Positions 44,719 to 55,992 are shown, counted from the stretch's first letter. The stretch: DNA of 64,000 nt from Areca catechu (GCA_021397845.1 CM038043.1:33045501-33109500); one strand, 5' to 3'. Numbers and translations: made by a program. The notes: generated by a model not told the origin, from the letters alone.

Positions 44719-44994
44719 ATGGCCATTGGGGACGAAGGAATGCATAAGGTAATAGGGGCAGCTCGAGGGAGCACCAAGCAAGCCACCAACCCCTACCCAA
44801 CACAAAACCCTAGCCATTGTCTAAGCTTCCCTATTTGGCCGCTCCAAGCCTCCCTCCCGATTGAGACTCCTATGAATGGAAAAAAGAGAGGAAAAACCTG
44901 GGAAAAACATAGGAATATATATACACATATATATATACATATACATATACACGTGTACATATGCATACATAAATACACATGCATACATAAATAA
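44719..44994 (+). other. Recurrent small ORF of the tandem unit (unknown)
   Basis: 91 codons starting MAIGDEGMHKVIGAARGSTK. Related frames occur at 48885 (MTIGDEGMRKLIGAARG) and 50331 (MTIGDERMHKVTGAARG); the same site at 52575 ends after nine codons (MAIGDKGMH). The frame runs into the microsatellite and matches no family I know. AAG-GTAATA after codon 10 could be a splice donor, so this may be the relic of a first exon. Recent duplication alone could explain its conservation. Confidence 0.25.
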
Positions 44995-45005
44995 ACATGT
45001 CTGTA
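44915..45005. repeat. Unit-embedded microsatellite (copy B/C)
   Basis: ATATATACACATATATATAT and CATA/CATG steps in the fixed position before GTGTGCTAGTTGAGGTAATG. Confidence 0.8.
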
Positions 45006-45112
45006 CCCGTGTGCTAGTTGAGGTAATGGAAAAGAACCTAGAAAATTTTCATGGATTAAAAAAATAGAGAATGAAGGGAAAAAAAAGCAAAAAAACCTTA
45101 CATTTTTTGTTA

Positions 45113-45325
45113 CAGGGCATATTTGTAAATTTGACTATATTCTTATATAAGATTACCTCCAACCAAATATAGTAATCTTTTTCCAATATCATTTTCCAAA
45201 AAAAAATTTCTACCAATCAAACATAATAAAAGATATTTTTCTCCACAATCATTTTTCTAAATAAATGATTCCCAGAAATCATTAAATTATCATGTACTCT
45301 AATATACTCCAACCAAGCAGACCCT
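45113..45325. mobile_element. MITE-like insert in copy C
   Basis: About 210 bp, bounded by GGGCATATTTGTAAATTTGA and CCAACCAAGCAGACCC; the latter reversed reads GGGTCTGCTTGGTTGG, like the ends of many plant MITEs. The same insert sits in the same place in copy E. Terminal repeats are imperfect and the target duplication unclear. Confidence 0.45.
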
Positions 45326-45967
45326 AAATAAAGTTACTTTATTTGCATAACTCTATCATAGAAAAATCATAAACATAACAAAATTCCAGACAAATACAAA
45401 ATAGAGAAGTAACAGAGTACTTATCTTAGAAGATGAAAAGGATGGGAACAAGCAAGTAGAGTCTCAGATTCGCCTTTGATCCATCTTTCCTCCTCCGCTA
45501 TTTCTTAAATGAATCATTGCAGCAGCGGTTGTCTGTAGACCAGCAGACCATCCAAGCTGCCAAGCAATGGTTACCAAAAAGAGGAAAAAACAATGGAGGG
45601 GTCTAAAGAGCTTTCATCTTCATTGCCTCCAGATACATAGAGAGGGTTCAGGTTGTATCTTTCATGTGAAAGAAGGATTCACCTTCCTCTGCACGAATCC
45701 ATTGTTGGATCACCACAGCACAAATCTCAAACCACTCCAACCACCATCATTCATCCGACTGCACATCTCTCAAAGTAGAAGATCCAACGGTCATTGGGGA
45801 TGAAGGAATGCATAACATAACAGGGGGCAATTCAAGGGAGAACCAAGCAAGCCACCAACCCCTACCCAACACAAAACCCTAGCCATCATCTAAGCTTCCC
45901 TTTTCGGCCACTCCACGCCTCCCTCCCAATCGAGACTCCCGAGCATGGGAAAAACAGAGGAAAAACC

Positions 45968-46307
45968 ATCGGACCTCAATTTCTTGGCCCCCGTGCATCA
46001 TCAGCAGTGACTTCATTTACCAAGCTTGAATAGCTGTATCTTTTAAGTATGTCCAACTGCGAAGAATGGTCGTTTGGTATGGTGGAGGGGGTTGGTGAAG
46101 AAAGAAGAGGAAAACCCAAGTTGCTGCCTTCTCTCAGGAGCTTGAAACTTGATCGGTGTCCCAAGCTGAGAGCTCTTCCTCCACTGGCCAAGTTGCCCGA
46201 GCTGAAATATCTTTATATCAACAGTGCAAAAGCAATCAAAACCATCGGACCTGAATTTCTTGGTCCCATTTTGGAGCTAATAATTGACTGATTATTTGAA
46301 CTACAGG
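45968..46307 (+). pseudogene. NLR disease-resistance gene fragment (LRR end)
   Basis: Translates as TIGPQFLGPRASSAVTSFTK, a stop, LYLLSMSNCEEWSFGM, then LLPSLRSLKLDRCPKLRALP, PLAKLPELKYLYINSAKAIK and TIGPEFLG. These are leucine-rich repeats of the CC-NBS-LRR (RGA-like) class, whose intact proteins are cytoplasmic immune receptors. Only the LRR part is present: no NBS (P-loop, GLPL, MHD) exists upstream, one stop interrupts it and it lacks a start. The longest open stretch is 46049-46288. It is a fragment inside the tandem array, probably not expressed as a receptor. Confidence 0.8.
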
Positions 46308-47567
46308 TAAGAAAATTATCGAAATATGTACACAAATGTACACAAAAGTCTCGATGGATCTCAAACATTCACTAGAGTTCAGCTTGAAGCTGAATAAGCT
46401 TCGCTTAGAGCTTTGCATGATCACCAAAACTGATATGTTAGGGGAACCTCTCTATTCTCTAAAAGCCTTAAACTATGGTTCTTGGGTGCACAGGGCAATT
46501 CGACCCCATGTAATACTAGTAGCATGGTCATAAAACCATGTGTACATATAACAATATGGCCCCAACTTATCCTTTGCCATAATTTTGAAAGTTGTGCAGA
46601 TATCATCTCAGTGAAAATGCATGCCAAAACAGTTATCCCATTATTTGCTAAAGTTGCAGGCTCTTATGGATAATTAGCCAAGCTATAGGCGGTGGCCCAG
46701 GTACTATGATTTCTCATTTGACCAGACTGGCCCATCAAGCTACCCAGCCCACCCCATGAGCTGCCATGGGCTAATCTAGCCCAGAACTACAATGTGAGCC
46801 TCTAAGATCTCATCTAGCTTGTTATGGGCAAGCCCATTGATTTCAGATGCAAAGAGGCTAAGATATATCAGGGTTACTAGCATTGACAAGCCTAAAAGTT
46901 CAGTCATATTATTTGATATACTTTACTGTAATAATATAGCACATATATGATGCCTAAAGCTGGTACATTGCTCTTGAATTAACTAATCTTGTTAATGGAT
47001 TTATTTTATTTTAGCATGCCCTGATTAGTGAAAGTTTACATTCTCAAGTAACAAATAAAATACATCAATTCACTTTGTTCGAAAAAAAAATTACCAGAAG
47101 TTTCTACCTAAACTGGATTTTTTTAAACCGTGAACAAACAAACATGAAAAGATGGGATAAAAATTATATATAAACTCAAGCACTTCAAAAAAAATGTCCC
47201 TCTACTAAGCTAGCCTCCTATCATATACCAATACTTGAACAAGATGGTTAACCTTTACTAAAAGAAAGGAGAACTATAGGCTATTATTGTTATCATCTAA
47301 ACTATTGTTCACTATTGTTATCATATTATTTTTTTGATATTTATTTGTATCGGTCATAATTATTTTTAAAAAGCTAGTCTTATTCGAATTAAGAAAGAAA
47401 TCCGATTTGCATTGTGAAAGGATGGAGCTCACTATTAGCATAAATAGAGGCTATGCATCTCAATTTTGATTGATCAATCATTAATGAAAGAAGAGATCAA
47501 TCTAAATCCTACTTACACCAAATTTTCCATCATTTTCTTTTCTTTTTTTTTTTTGAGAGTTCAAGTT
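46308..47567. other. Non-coding remainder of the NLR-bearing insertion
   Basis: AT-rich, probably intron or 3' flank of the source NLR gene. Short frames only. An AGCCCA/GGCCCA-rich patch lies near 46690-46800. Confidence 0.5.
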
Positions 47568-47569
47568 TA

Positions 47570-47745
47570 TGAAAAAAATAGAGAAACCAAGGGAAAACAA
47601 GGGAATGTATGTATGTATGTACCCTGAACCCTAAAACCCTATGTATGTATGTATGTATGTTTGTGTGTGCACGCGTACATATGCATACATAAAAACACAT
47701 GCATGCATGCATATGTATGTGTACATGTATGTGCATGCACGTGTG
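47570..47745. repeat. Unit-embedded microsatellite with telomere-like words (copy D)
   Basis: GTATGTAT runs interrupted by CCCTGAACCCTAAAACCCTA (47622-47641), which resembles degenerate CCCTAAA repeats. The same interruption occurs in copy F at about 50547-50564. Confidence 0.75.
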
Positions 47746-49079
47746 CTAGCTAGGGTAATGTAAAAGAACCAAGAAAAAAATCATAGACCAAAAAAAAAAA
47801 AAAACAGAAAGAATGAAAGAAAAAAACAAGGAACATGTCTAAAATGGGATGGAAGAAGATGTGAGAGGCTCTAATTCACCTTTGATCCATAAATCATCCT
47901 TTGTAACAACCCAACAAATCACCTAGCAAGGGCAAGCCAAAAGGTTATTAATTGATATGCTTGGCCCTGCTTAAGTATAAAAAACCTTCCTAACAAGCAC
48001 CTGAAGTGGGGCTAAATAAAAACCTGCATGATCCTCATATAGTTCCTTTTATTGTACTCCTCTCAAATGGTTGTCTATGAAAAAACAGACCACCAATGCT
48101 GCAAAGAAAACTTTGCAGAAGAAAAACAGAATAGCCGAAGAAAAGTTTCATCATCATCGCCTCAATAAGAGAGAGAGCAAGGCAGATATGAGTGCATTCA
48201 CATGTAATGTCTAAAATAAGATACCAGGGAGAGTAGTTCCCCATTGAGATTTGCTATGGCATGATTTCCAAGATAACATTTTCCATCAACAGAGAAAAGA
48301 CTTGTATACTGAAAAGGGGAATTTCATATCATTTTGGATGGCAGCAAAATTGAACCATTTTTTCCGAACAAAAAAAGAAAACCTAGATATCAATGTAACA
48401 ATACCCTGCAAAAATTTGTAAAAAACTCTAAAGTTACTTTATTAGCATAACTCTATCATAGAAAAATCATAGACATAACAAAATTACAGAAAAACAGAAT
48501 AGAGAAATCACAGAATACTCATCTTAGAAGATGAAAAGGATGGGAACAAGTAGAGGCTCAGACTCGTGTTTGATCTATCTTTCCTCCTCCTGCACTATTT
48601 CTCAAATGAATCATTGCAACAGCGGTTGTCTGTAGACCAGCAGACCATCCAACCTGCCAGGCAATGGTTACCAAAAAGATAAAAAAAAAGGACATTGGAG
48701 GTCTAAAGAGCTTTCATCATCATTGCCTCCTACACAAGAGAGGGTTTGAGGTTGTATTTTCATGTGAAAGAAGGATTCACCTTCCTCTGCATGAATCCAC
48801 TGCTAAATCACCATAGCACAGATCTCAAACCACTACAACCTCCATCATTCATCCAGTTCAATAGATCTCAAAGCAGAAGATCCAATGACCATTGGGGATG
48901 AAGGAATGCGTAAGTTAATAGGGGCAGCTAGAGGGAGCACCAAGCAAGCCACCAACCCCTACCCAACACAAAACCCTAGCAGTTGTCTAAGCTTCCCTAT
49001 TTGGCCGCTCCAAGCCTCCCTCCCGATTGAGACTCCTGAGAATGGAAAATGCAGAGAAAAACCCAGGGAAAACATAGGA

Positions 49080-49190
49080 ATATATACATACGTATGAATA
49101 TAAAGATACATATACACATGCATACATAAATATACATGCATGCATACATGCATAAATATATATATGTCTGTGTGTGCATGTGTGCTAGTT
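49080..49190. repeat. Unit-embedded microsatellite (copy E)
   Basis: TA/CA/TG steps followed by GTGTGCTAGTTGGGCTAATG and a 33-bp tandem duplication (GAAAAGAACCTAGAAAAATT at 49199 and 49232). Confidence 0.8.
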
Positions 49191-49319
49191 GGGCTAATGG
49201 AAAAGAACCTAGAAAAATTTCATGGGCTAATCGAAAAGAACCTAGAAAAATTTCATGGATTAAAAAAATAGAGAATGAAAGAAAAAAAAGGATAAAAAGA
49301 AAAAAAAACACTGCATTTT

Positions 49320-49875
49320 TTTGTTGCCCGGGCATATTTGTAAATTTGACCATATTCCTGTATAGGAATCCTTTTCTAGTATCATTTTCCAAAGAAACTA
49401 GATGCTGAGCTCATGAGATGCACATAGTATAATAATTTTGATGTTTCGTATAATTTAAAATATATTTAATAAAATTTATTATCTATTAAATCTATTATAT
49501 CTATTATTTTAAACATATTCAAAATTTATTTCAAAATTTTGATGTTTGAAAATTTTCCTCCAAAACTAAGTTAGAGAAGCATGGTGCAAGTTTTGGAGGG
49601 CAAATTTCCTCCAAAACTAAGCCAAGACTTCTTAGCTTTTATAGATATAATAAATTACATAGAAGGTATAAGTTTTAACGGGGAAAGGGCTAGGAAAAAT
49701 TGACACTTGGTAGTCATTGAATCAAGATAGTACTATTTTAGTTATATATAATAGATTTTTCCACCAATCAAACATGGTAAAATTATTTTTTCTCCGCAAT
49801 CATTTTTCCAGATAAATGATTCCCAGGAATCATCAAATTATCCTGTAATTTAATATACTCCAACCAAACAGGCCC
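49320..49875. mobile_element. MITE-like insert in copy E with extra ~355 bp
   Basis: Same insert as 45113-45325 but interrupted by about 355 bp (near 49398-49752) that contain TTTTCCTCCAAAACTAAG twice. The extra DNA has no coding frame and unclear ends. Confidence 0.45.
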
Positions 49876-50524
49876 TAAAGAAAGTTACTTTATTTGCATA
49901 ACTCTATCATAGAAAAATCATAAACATAACAAAATTCCAGAAAAACAAAATAGAGAAGTAACAGAGTACATAGAAGATGAAAAGGATGGGAACAAGCAAG
50001 TAGAGGCTCAGACTTGCCTTTGATCCATCTTTCCTCCTCCACTATTTCTCAAACGAATCATTGCAGCAGCGGTTGCCTGTAGACCAGCAGACCATCCAAG
50101 CTGCCAAGCAATGGTTACCAAAAAGAGCAAAAAACAATGGAGGGGTCTAAAGAGCTTTCATCATCATTGCCTCCAAATGCATAGAGAGGGTTCGGGGTTG
50201 TATCTTTTGTGTGAAAGAAGGATTCACCTTCCTCACACAAATCCACCATTGGATCACCACACCACAAATCTCAAACCACTCTGGCCTCCATCATTCATCC
50301 AGTTGCATAGACCTCAAAGCAGAAGATCCAATGACAATTGGGGATGAAAGAATGCATAAGGTAACAGGGGCAGCTCGAGGGAGCACCAAGCAAGCCACCA
50401 ACCCCTACCGAACACAAAACCCTAACCATCGTCTAAGCTTCCCTATTCGGCCACTCCAAGCCTCCCTCCCAATCGAGACTCCTGAGCATGGAAAAACCAA
50501 AGGAAAAACCAGGTGAAAACAAAG

Positions 50525-50645
50525 AAATGTATGTATGTATGTATGCGTGAACCCTGAACCCTATGTATGTATGTATACATAAAAACACATGCATGCATGC
50601 ATATGTAAGTGTGTACGTGTATGTGCACACGCGTGTGCTAGCTGA
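50525..50645. repeat. Unit-embedded microsatellite with telomere-like words (copy F)
   Basis: GTATGTATG runs around GAACCCTGAACCCTATG, parallel to copy D. Confidence 0.75.
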
Positions 50646-51564
50646 GGTAAAGTAAAAGAACCTAGAAAAAAAATCATAGACCACCAAAAAAAAAGAAAAA
50701 ACAGAAAGAATGAAGGAAAAAAAACAAAGACCTTGTCTAAAAAGGGATGGAAGAAGATGTGAGAGGCTCTGATTCACCTTTGATCCATAAATCATCCTTC
50801 GTAACAACCTAGAAAGGGCAAGCCAGGAGGTTATTAATTGATGTGCTTGGCCCAACTTACGTATAAAAAACCTTCCTAACAAGCACCTGAAGTGGGGCTA
50901 AATAAAAACCTGCATGATCCTCGTATAGTCCCTTTTATTGTACTCCTCTCAAATGGTTGTCTATGAAAAAAAACAGACCACCAATGCAGACATGAAAACT
51001 TTGCAGAAGAATAACAGGAGTTGAAGAGAGGTTTCATCATCATCACCTCGAGAAGAGAGAGAGCAAGACAGATATGAATGCATTCAAACGTAATGTCTAA
51101 AATAAGATACCCTGGAGACTGGATCCCCATTGAGATTTGCTAAGGCATGATTTCCAGGATAACATTTTCCGTCAACAGAGGAAAGACTTTTATACTGAAA
51201 AAAAGGGAATTTCGTATCATTTTGGATGGCAGTGAAATTGAACCATTTTTCTCGAACAAAAAAAAAAAAAGAAAACCTAAATATCGATGTAACAAAACCT
51301 TGCAAAAAAATTGTAAAAAACTCTAAAGTTACTTTATTTGCATAACTCTATCATAGAAAAATCGTAAACAAAACAAAATTCCAGGAAAGAAAAAACAGAA
51401 TAGTGAAATAACAGAATCGCCCTTGATCCATCTTTCCTCCTCCTGCACTATTTCTCAAACAAATCATTGCAGCAGCAGTTGTCCGAAGACCAGCAGACCA
51501 TCCGGGCTGCCATGCAATGGTTACGAAAAAGAGAAAAAAATACTGTAAGGGTATGAAGAGCTTT

Positions 51565-52400
51565 TGTTGTGACAATAACTCAGTCACTTGACCTCGATAT
51601 GATGAAGATAACGAAGTTGCCTAATCAAGGAGTATGACCAGAACTCATGAAGACCAACCAGAGGTCATAGACCAGAGCTCATAAAGACCGACCAAAGCTC
51701 ATGAAGACCAACCAGAAGTCATAAAGTATGACCAGAGCTCGTAAAGGCCGACCAGAGCTCATGAAGACCAACCAGAAGTCATAAAGTATGACCAAAGCTC
51801 GTAAAGGCCGACCAGAGGTCATGAAGACCGACCAGAGATCATAAAGGCTGACCAGAGCTCATGAAGACCGAACAGAGCTTATAAAGGCCAACTAGCTTGA
51901 GGCCCATCAAGAATAAGCCTGGTTATTATAACTGACAAACTGTATAACTGATGTTACATCAAGATCAAGGTAAATAACTACCGAAGGTCAACAATAACTA
52001 CAATTGGTTGATGGAAGTTTATCTTAATTAACTTCCCTAACAGCAATCAGTTAGAAACCTTGTCCTAACCACTTTCAGTTGGGATAAATGCCTATAAAAA
52101 GAGGTAAGAGGAGATCTCCGAAAGGGACAAGCCTAAACAAGTCTAAGGCTACCTTAAGCCAAGTCCATCTTGATTCATCTCTTTTCCATCTACGCTCTCT
52201 TTGAACTCTCCATTCTGTTGCCTAGATCACCTCACTGACTTGAGCATCGAAGTGTCCCCTGCCAGAAACCCGATTCGGGGACCATTTGCAGGTCTCCATC
52301 CAAGAAGAGCACTCAGGAGCAAGATCTCATCCGATCGGAAAAAAGAGCGGGATTGCCCGGCATTGCCGAAGCCTTAGCTACAGGTGATTTATCCGCAATA
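51565..52400 (+). mobile_element. Solo LTR of a Tat-like element
   Basis: 836 bp flanked by GCTTT (51560-51564 and 52401-52405). Removing it restores AAGAGCTTTCATCATCATTG of the tandem unit. It starts TGTTGTGACAATAACTC and ends CCGCAATA (expected CA end mutated). It has TATAAAAA at 52093-52100, the shared U5 motif CTCACTGACTTGAGCATCG (52231 on) and its own minisatellite. No internal element sequence remains, so it probably arose by LTR-LTR recombination. Confidence 0.85.
51633..51892. repeat. 20-bp minisatellite in the solo LTR
   Basis: About 13 units of CAGAGCTCATGAAGACCGAC, variants alternating -AAGACC- and -AAAGTATG- or -AAAGGCC-. Confidence 0.92.
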
Positions 52401-52794
52401 GCTTTCATCATCATTGCCTCCAAATACATAAGGAGGGTGCGGGGTTGTGTCTTTCATATGAAAGAAAGATTCACCTTCCTCCGCACGATCCACCATCGGA
52501 TCACCACAGCACAAATCTCAAACCCCTCCAACCACCATTCATCGATCCGCACATATCTCGAAGCAGCAGATCCGATGGCCATCGGGGATAAAGGAATGCA
52601 TTAGGTAACAGAGGGCAGCTCGAGGGAGCACCAAGCAAGCCACCAACCCCTACACAACACAACCCTAGCAACCGTCTTAGCTTCCCTATTCGACCGCTCC
52701 AAGCCTTCCTTATCAAGACTCCTGACGATGGAAAAAATAGAGGAGAAGTCGGGGGAAACAAAGGAAAGATGGAACAAATTAAAAGGTAAGACCT
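52401..52794. repeat. Tandem unit remainder after the solo LTR
   Basis: Continues copy F: CATCATCATTGCCTCCAAAT, the MAIGDKGMH site (52575) and CAAGACTCCTGACGATGG. It lacks the microsatellite and runs into the R2 repeat. Confidence 0.8.
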
Positions 52795-53085
52795 TTTCCA
52801 AAATAGATCGATCATTTTCTTTTTGTTTTTCATTTCATTTTCTTTTTTAGAAATCTATGGAAAGGAGAGCACCTGAGGAAGACCGGAGGGCCTTGTTAAG
52901 TTCCAATTGGATTTTTCTATCAAGCATATGGGACTTTGTGCAGGTTATGGTGGTGTGAGTTGGTTCTTGAGGTATTGAGAGCTTAATCTTGGTAGATGCA
53001 TGACGGTTTGGGGATTTTTGGCCAAAAGGATTCTAATTTAGTTACAAAATTTTCAAAATATGTAGTTCTGCTCTCAGGATAATAT
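52795..53085. repeat. R2 repeat, right copy
   Basis: Counterpart of 4925-5212. Here it directly follows the tandem unit, with AAAAG-GTAAGACC at about 52780 and a pyrimidine tract plus TTTTTTAG at about 52848 looking like an intron. Confidence 0.75.
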
Positions 53086-53094
53086 GAATATGAA

Positions 53095-54655
53095 TGTGGG
53101 TTAATGGGGTGGGTTCTACTACCCGGCCGGTATACCAATTTTAAATGGGACGGTTTAGCGATTTTCGGTTAATTTTCATGATCGGGGATTTGGGACGGAT
53201 TCGGTAGTAAAATTTTAAATGGATTCGCATACGAGTAAGGCTAGAGCTGTCAACGGGTCGGGTTCGGGTCGGAACCCAGATATCTAGACCCGGACCCGAT
53301 CTTAGCTACTGGACCCAAACCCGAATACCCGACGTGTCTAATTTTAAAATACCAGACCCGGATCCGAATGGATCCCAAGTATCCAGACCCGAATCCGGAC
53401 CCGAATAATAGGAATGACAATGATAAAACCACATAGATGAAATACAATAAAAATTCCACTATTTTTGATATTTTTTTTAAAACTTTTAGCATGACAAAAT
53501 CATAATCCAGCCACATAAGATGTTCCAATAATAACCGATCTATAAAGATGTGACAAACCAAATGAGGATTCAAAACTAACAACATCCAACAACCATAGCA
53601 ATATTACAGGACTATAATCATCATAATAGGATTACAGGATTCTAAGAACCTGCTATCAAGATTATTGAACTAACAAGCATCTAAGAATCTTACCAATTTT
53701 GTGGCACTGTGGCATTGTGGCAGGGGTCGAATCCAAGGAAGACGAAGCTAAAGATGGGAACGATATCGGGACAGGCAGTAGCAGCCGGTGGGGGACGATC
53801 GACGATGTTGATCGCTGACGGAGCTCGGATCCAACTTCCAAGAACGGTAGCTGCGGCCTATGGGGGGTCGACCGTCGATGTCGATCACTCGAGCTGCAGG
53901 GGGTGTCGATGTCGGATAGCATGGCTGGCGGGACTCAGATCCGGCGAAGGCAGCGCTGCTGGAGGATGATGTCCAAGTAACGGCGACCGGCGAGGCTCGG
54001 AGCTGAGGAAGGGAGAGCCGAAGCATCAAAGCGGCAAACAAGGATGATGTCAAAGTCGTGGGTGGCCGGACGAGGAGGAGATGGTCGACGATGGAGTGGA
54101 CGCCCACGGCCGATCTGGACTCGACTGGAGAGGGCTGAGCTGCTGAGAGGAGGTGTCGGCCATTGAGGGGGAGGCATCGACTGTCGATGGGGGGAGGCAT
54201 CGGCCGTCGATGGGGGGGGGGGGGAGCCAAGAAGCGTCGGCCATCGAGGGGGGATGGGGGAGGATGGGGAGGTCGGGAGGATTTGGAATTGGGGATTCGC
54301 TCGAAGCGTCGAGTGAAAGGAAAAATCTAGGGCACAGATTGGGGTTTTATATTAAAAATAATATTTTATTTCGAACCATTGGATCGCGATCTAACGATCT
54401 ATATTAATATAAATCTATATAAATATATATGATATTATGTTATATAACCGGGTCTCAGGTTTGATGGGTCTAGATATTACATATCTAGACCCGGATCCAT
54501 TTAATTATAATTAAATGGATCCGGTTCGAATAAACCAGATTGAATACCAGACTCGGACCCGTTAGGTAAAAACCCATGGGTCTCGGGTTCGGACCCAACC
54601 CATTAACAGCTCCAGGTAAGGCAAATTTTGCCGGTACCCTACCCGTTGCCACCCC
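53095..54655. mobile_element. Small hAT-like relic, right copy, interrupted by hAT1
   Basis: Outer ends match the relic at 5600-5793 (right end reversed: GGTGGCAACGGGTAGGGTAC). hAT1 sits inside it. Confidence 0.5.
53242..54614. mobile_element. hAT1: non-autonomous hAT element
   Basis: Imperfect terminal inverted repeats TAGAGCTGTCAACGGG and, reversed, TGGAGCTGTTAATGGG. 8-bp target duplication AGTAAGGC/GGTAAGGC (53234-53241, 54615-54622), one mismatch. Subterminal regions are packed with GACCCG words. The GC-rich core (53700-54300) has overlapping frames on both strands (for example 54230-53748) but none resembles a transposase or known protein. Confidence 0.85.
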
Positions 54656-54709
54656 AGAGGAGATTTTTTTTTTTTTTGGTGATAAGAGAAAAGGAAAGGG
54701 GGGTAAACC

Positions 54710-55992
54710 TAGAGCTGTCAATATGAGCTAGCCCGGCCCTAACCCATATGGGCTTGCATTTTGTGGGCCGGGCCGGGCTAGGCCCACTTGTACAAATGGG
54801 CCAAAAAAATCCAACCCAGCCCGGCCCTATGCGGGCCGTGGGCTAGGGCCGGGCCAGCCCCCTATGTGAGCCATGGGCTAGGGTCATGGGCTAGGGCCGT
54901 GGGCTAGGGATCCACATGTTGAAAATATCAAGTAGGAAAAAAATGAAATAATTTATACTATTTATTTCTGCAGATTTTGGGACTGGAAATATGTGATGAT
55001 ACTATGATAGGAGATGCAATGATAAGAGATATCTTTGGAGGACAAAAGAAGCGTGTTACAACAGATAAATCTAACAAGAAAAAGAAGAGGCTGGACTAGA
55101 AGTCTAGAGCGATCAATTATAAGCCAGAATGGTCGCACGAAGGTCTCCCAGTCTCAGAAGCCGAATCGGTGGCCGGTGGGAACCAGGAAGCTGGGGAAAC
55201 CCGGAGATCAAACTACCCCCTCTCCAATCTATACTATTTTCGATGATGGATTGACACGACATCGGGGAAAGCCTGTGAGCCTTCACGGTAGGCCGGCATG
55301 GTGACGGTGGTACCCCCCGACCCCGAGCCCCCTCGGACTCGTGCTTCACTGGTCACTGCCTCTAATGATCCGTTAAGAAAAATCAAAAAAAAAAAAGATG
55401 GAAGAACGACGAGTCCTCACCGCCGAACGGCCGAAGTCCTGGATTCCGGCTGGCATCACGATCTCGCAAAAAAAGAACGGCAGCCGTGGGGTGGGATTCT
55501 TCGTTCTCCCGTCTCCGGTTCTCCCAAACAGCCAAACTTGAGACTCCATTTTCCGGCAGCTCTCCGTGAGTCACTCACGGACTCACTAGTTCTCTCCGGC
55601 GGAGGGCGGCGGCTTTGACCTAACCCTAACAGAGGGTCCTGAGTCCTGATTCCCGGTCTTCCATTGTTAAATAAAATCCGTAATGCCTTCAGTCTTCATC
55701 CTGTAAGTAGTAATTAGTAAGCCCTAAACCAATAAACCGTAGGACCGTAGATGAGTTGACTAACAGTAATAGATTAAGTGAGTCCTGACCCATAAGGCTA
55801 AATTTTTTATTATTATTATTATATCATGGTCTATGGGCTGGTCCGGTTCTAATCCTATTGAGCCCATGGACTACAGGGACTAGGCCAAAAAGCCCACTTA
55901 CATAAATGGATCAATTTTTTTCAGCCCAGCCCGGCTCATTTATAGGGCCAAATGGGCTGACCCATGAGCTCTAGCCCATTTTGACAGGTACA
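54710..55992. mobile_element. hAT2: non-autonomous hAT element with captured gene fragment
   Basis: Termini TAGAGCTGTCAATATG and, reversed, TGTACCTGTCAAAATG, flanked by perfect GGTAAACC (54702-54709, 55993-56000). Subterminal GGGCCGGGC/AGCCC words. It contains an ABCG transporter exon fragment (54973-55064) and GC-rich filler, and no transposase. Confidence 0.85.
54940..55064 (+). pseudogene. Captured PDR-type ABCG transporter exon fragment with 3' splice site
   Basis: After a pyrimidine-rich tract and CTGCAG (54971-54973) the sequence reads ILGLEICDDTMIGDAM then IRDIFGGQKKRVTT. This is the first nucleotide-binding domain of pleiotropic-drug-resistance ABC transporters, including the ABC signature (family form ISGGQKKRVTTG). 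Intact proteins export metabolites across the plasma membrane. Here only about 30 residues remain, the signature Ser is Phe, and the frame then runs into unrelated sequence. The preserved intron end shows capture of genomic DNA. Confidence 0.75.

Larger units (their letters stand above)
45968..47567 (+). mobile_element. 1.6-kb insertion carrying an NLR gene fragment
   Basis: The unit stops at GAAAAACAGAGGAAAAACC (45967) and resumes with the similar GAAAAAAATAGAGAAACC (about 47571). Copy E has no insert at this point. The segment begins inside an NLR leucine-rich-repeat region, includes a splice-donor-like CTACAG-GTAAGA at 46305 and then about 1.2 kb without coding signal. The intron-like donor argues for a DNA-level copy, not retroposition. 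No terminal repeats were found; the mechanism is unknown. Confidence 0.5.
42730..51559. repeat. Tandem array of a ~1.3-1.5 kb unit, copies A (end) to F
   Basis: The landmark ACTTTATTTGCATAAC recurs at about 42844, 44159, 45336, 48436 (one change), 49887 and 51331. Copies A, B, D and F are long and contain the TACTCCTCTCAAATGGTTG block; C and E lack it and carry a MITE-like insert instead. C-D and E-F look like a duplicated pair, because D and F share a telomere-like phrase absent elsewhere. Each unit also holds two related sub-blocks with CATCATCATTGCCTC and a microsatellite at a fixed place. No known gene family was recognised in the unit. Confidence 0.85.

Noticed and set aside
52575..53050. 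Host gene with exon ending AAAAG-GTAAGACC and a following intron
   Set aside because: The frame after the putative acceptor stops within eight codons, and the first frame is closed by TAG nine codons after its ATG.
53748..54230. 160-codon minus ORF in hAT1 core
   Set aside because: Low-complexity Ser/Pro/Arg translation of GC-rich DNA with competing frames on the other strand; no transposase motif.
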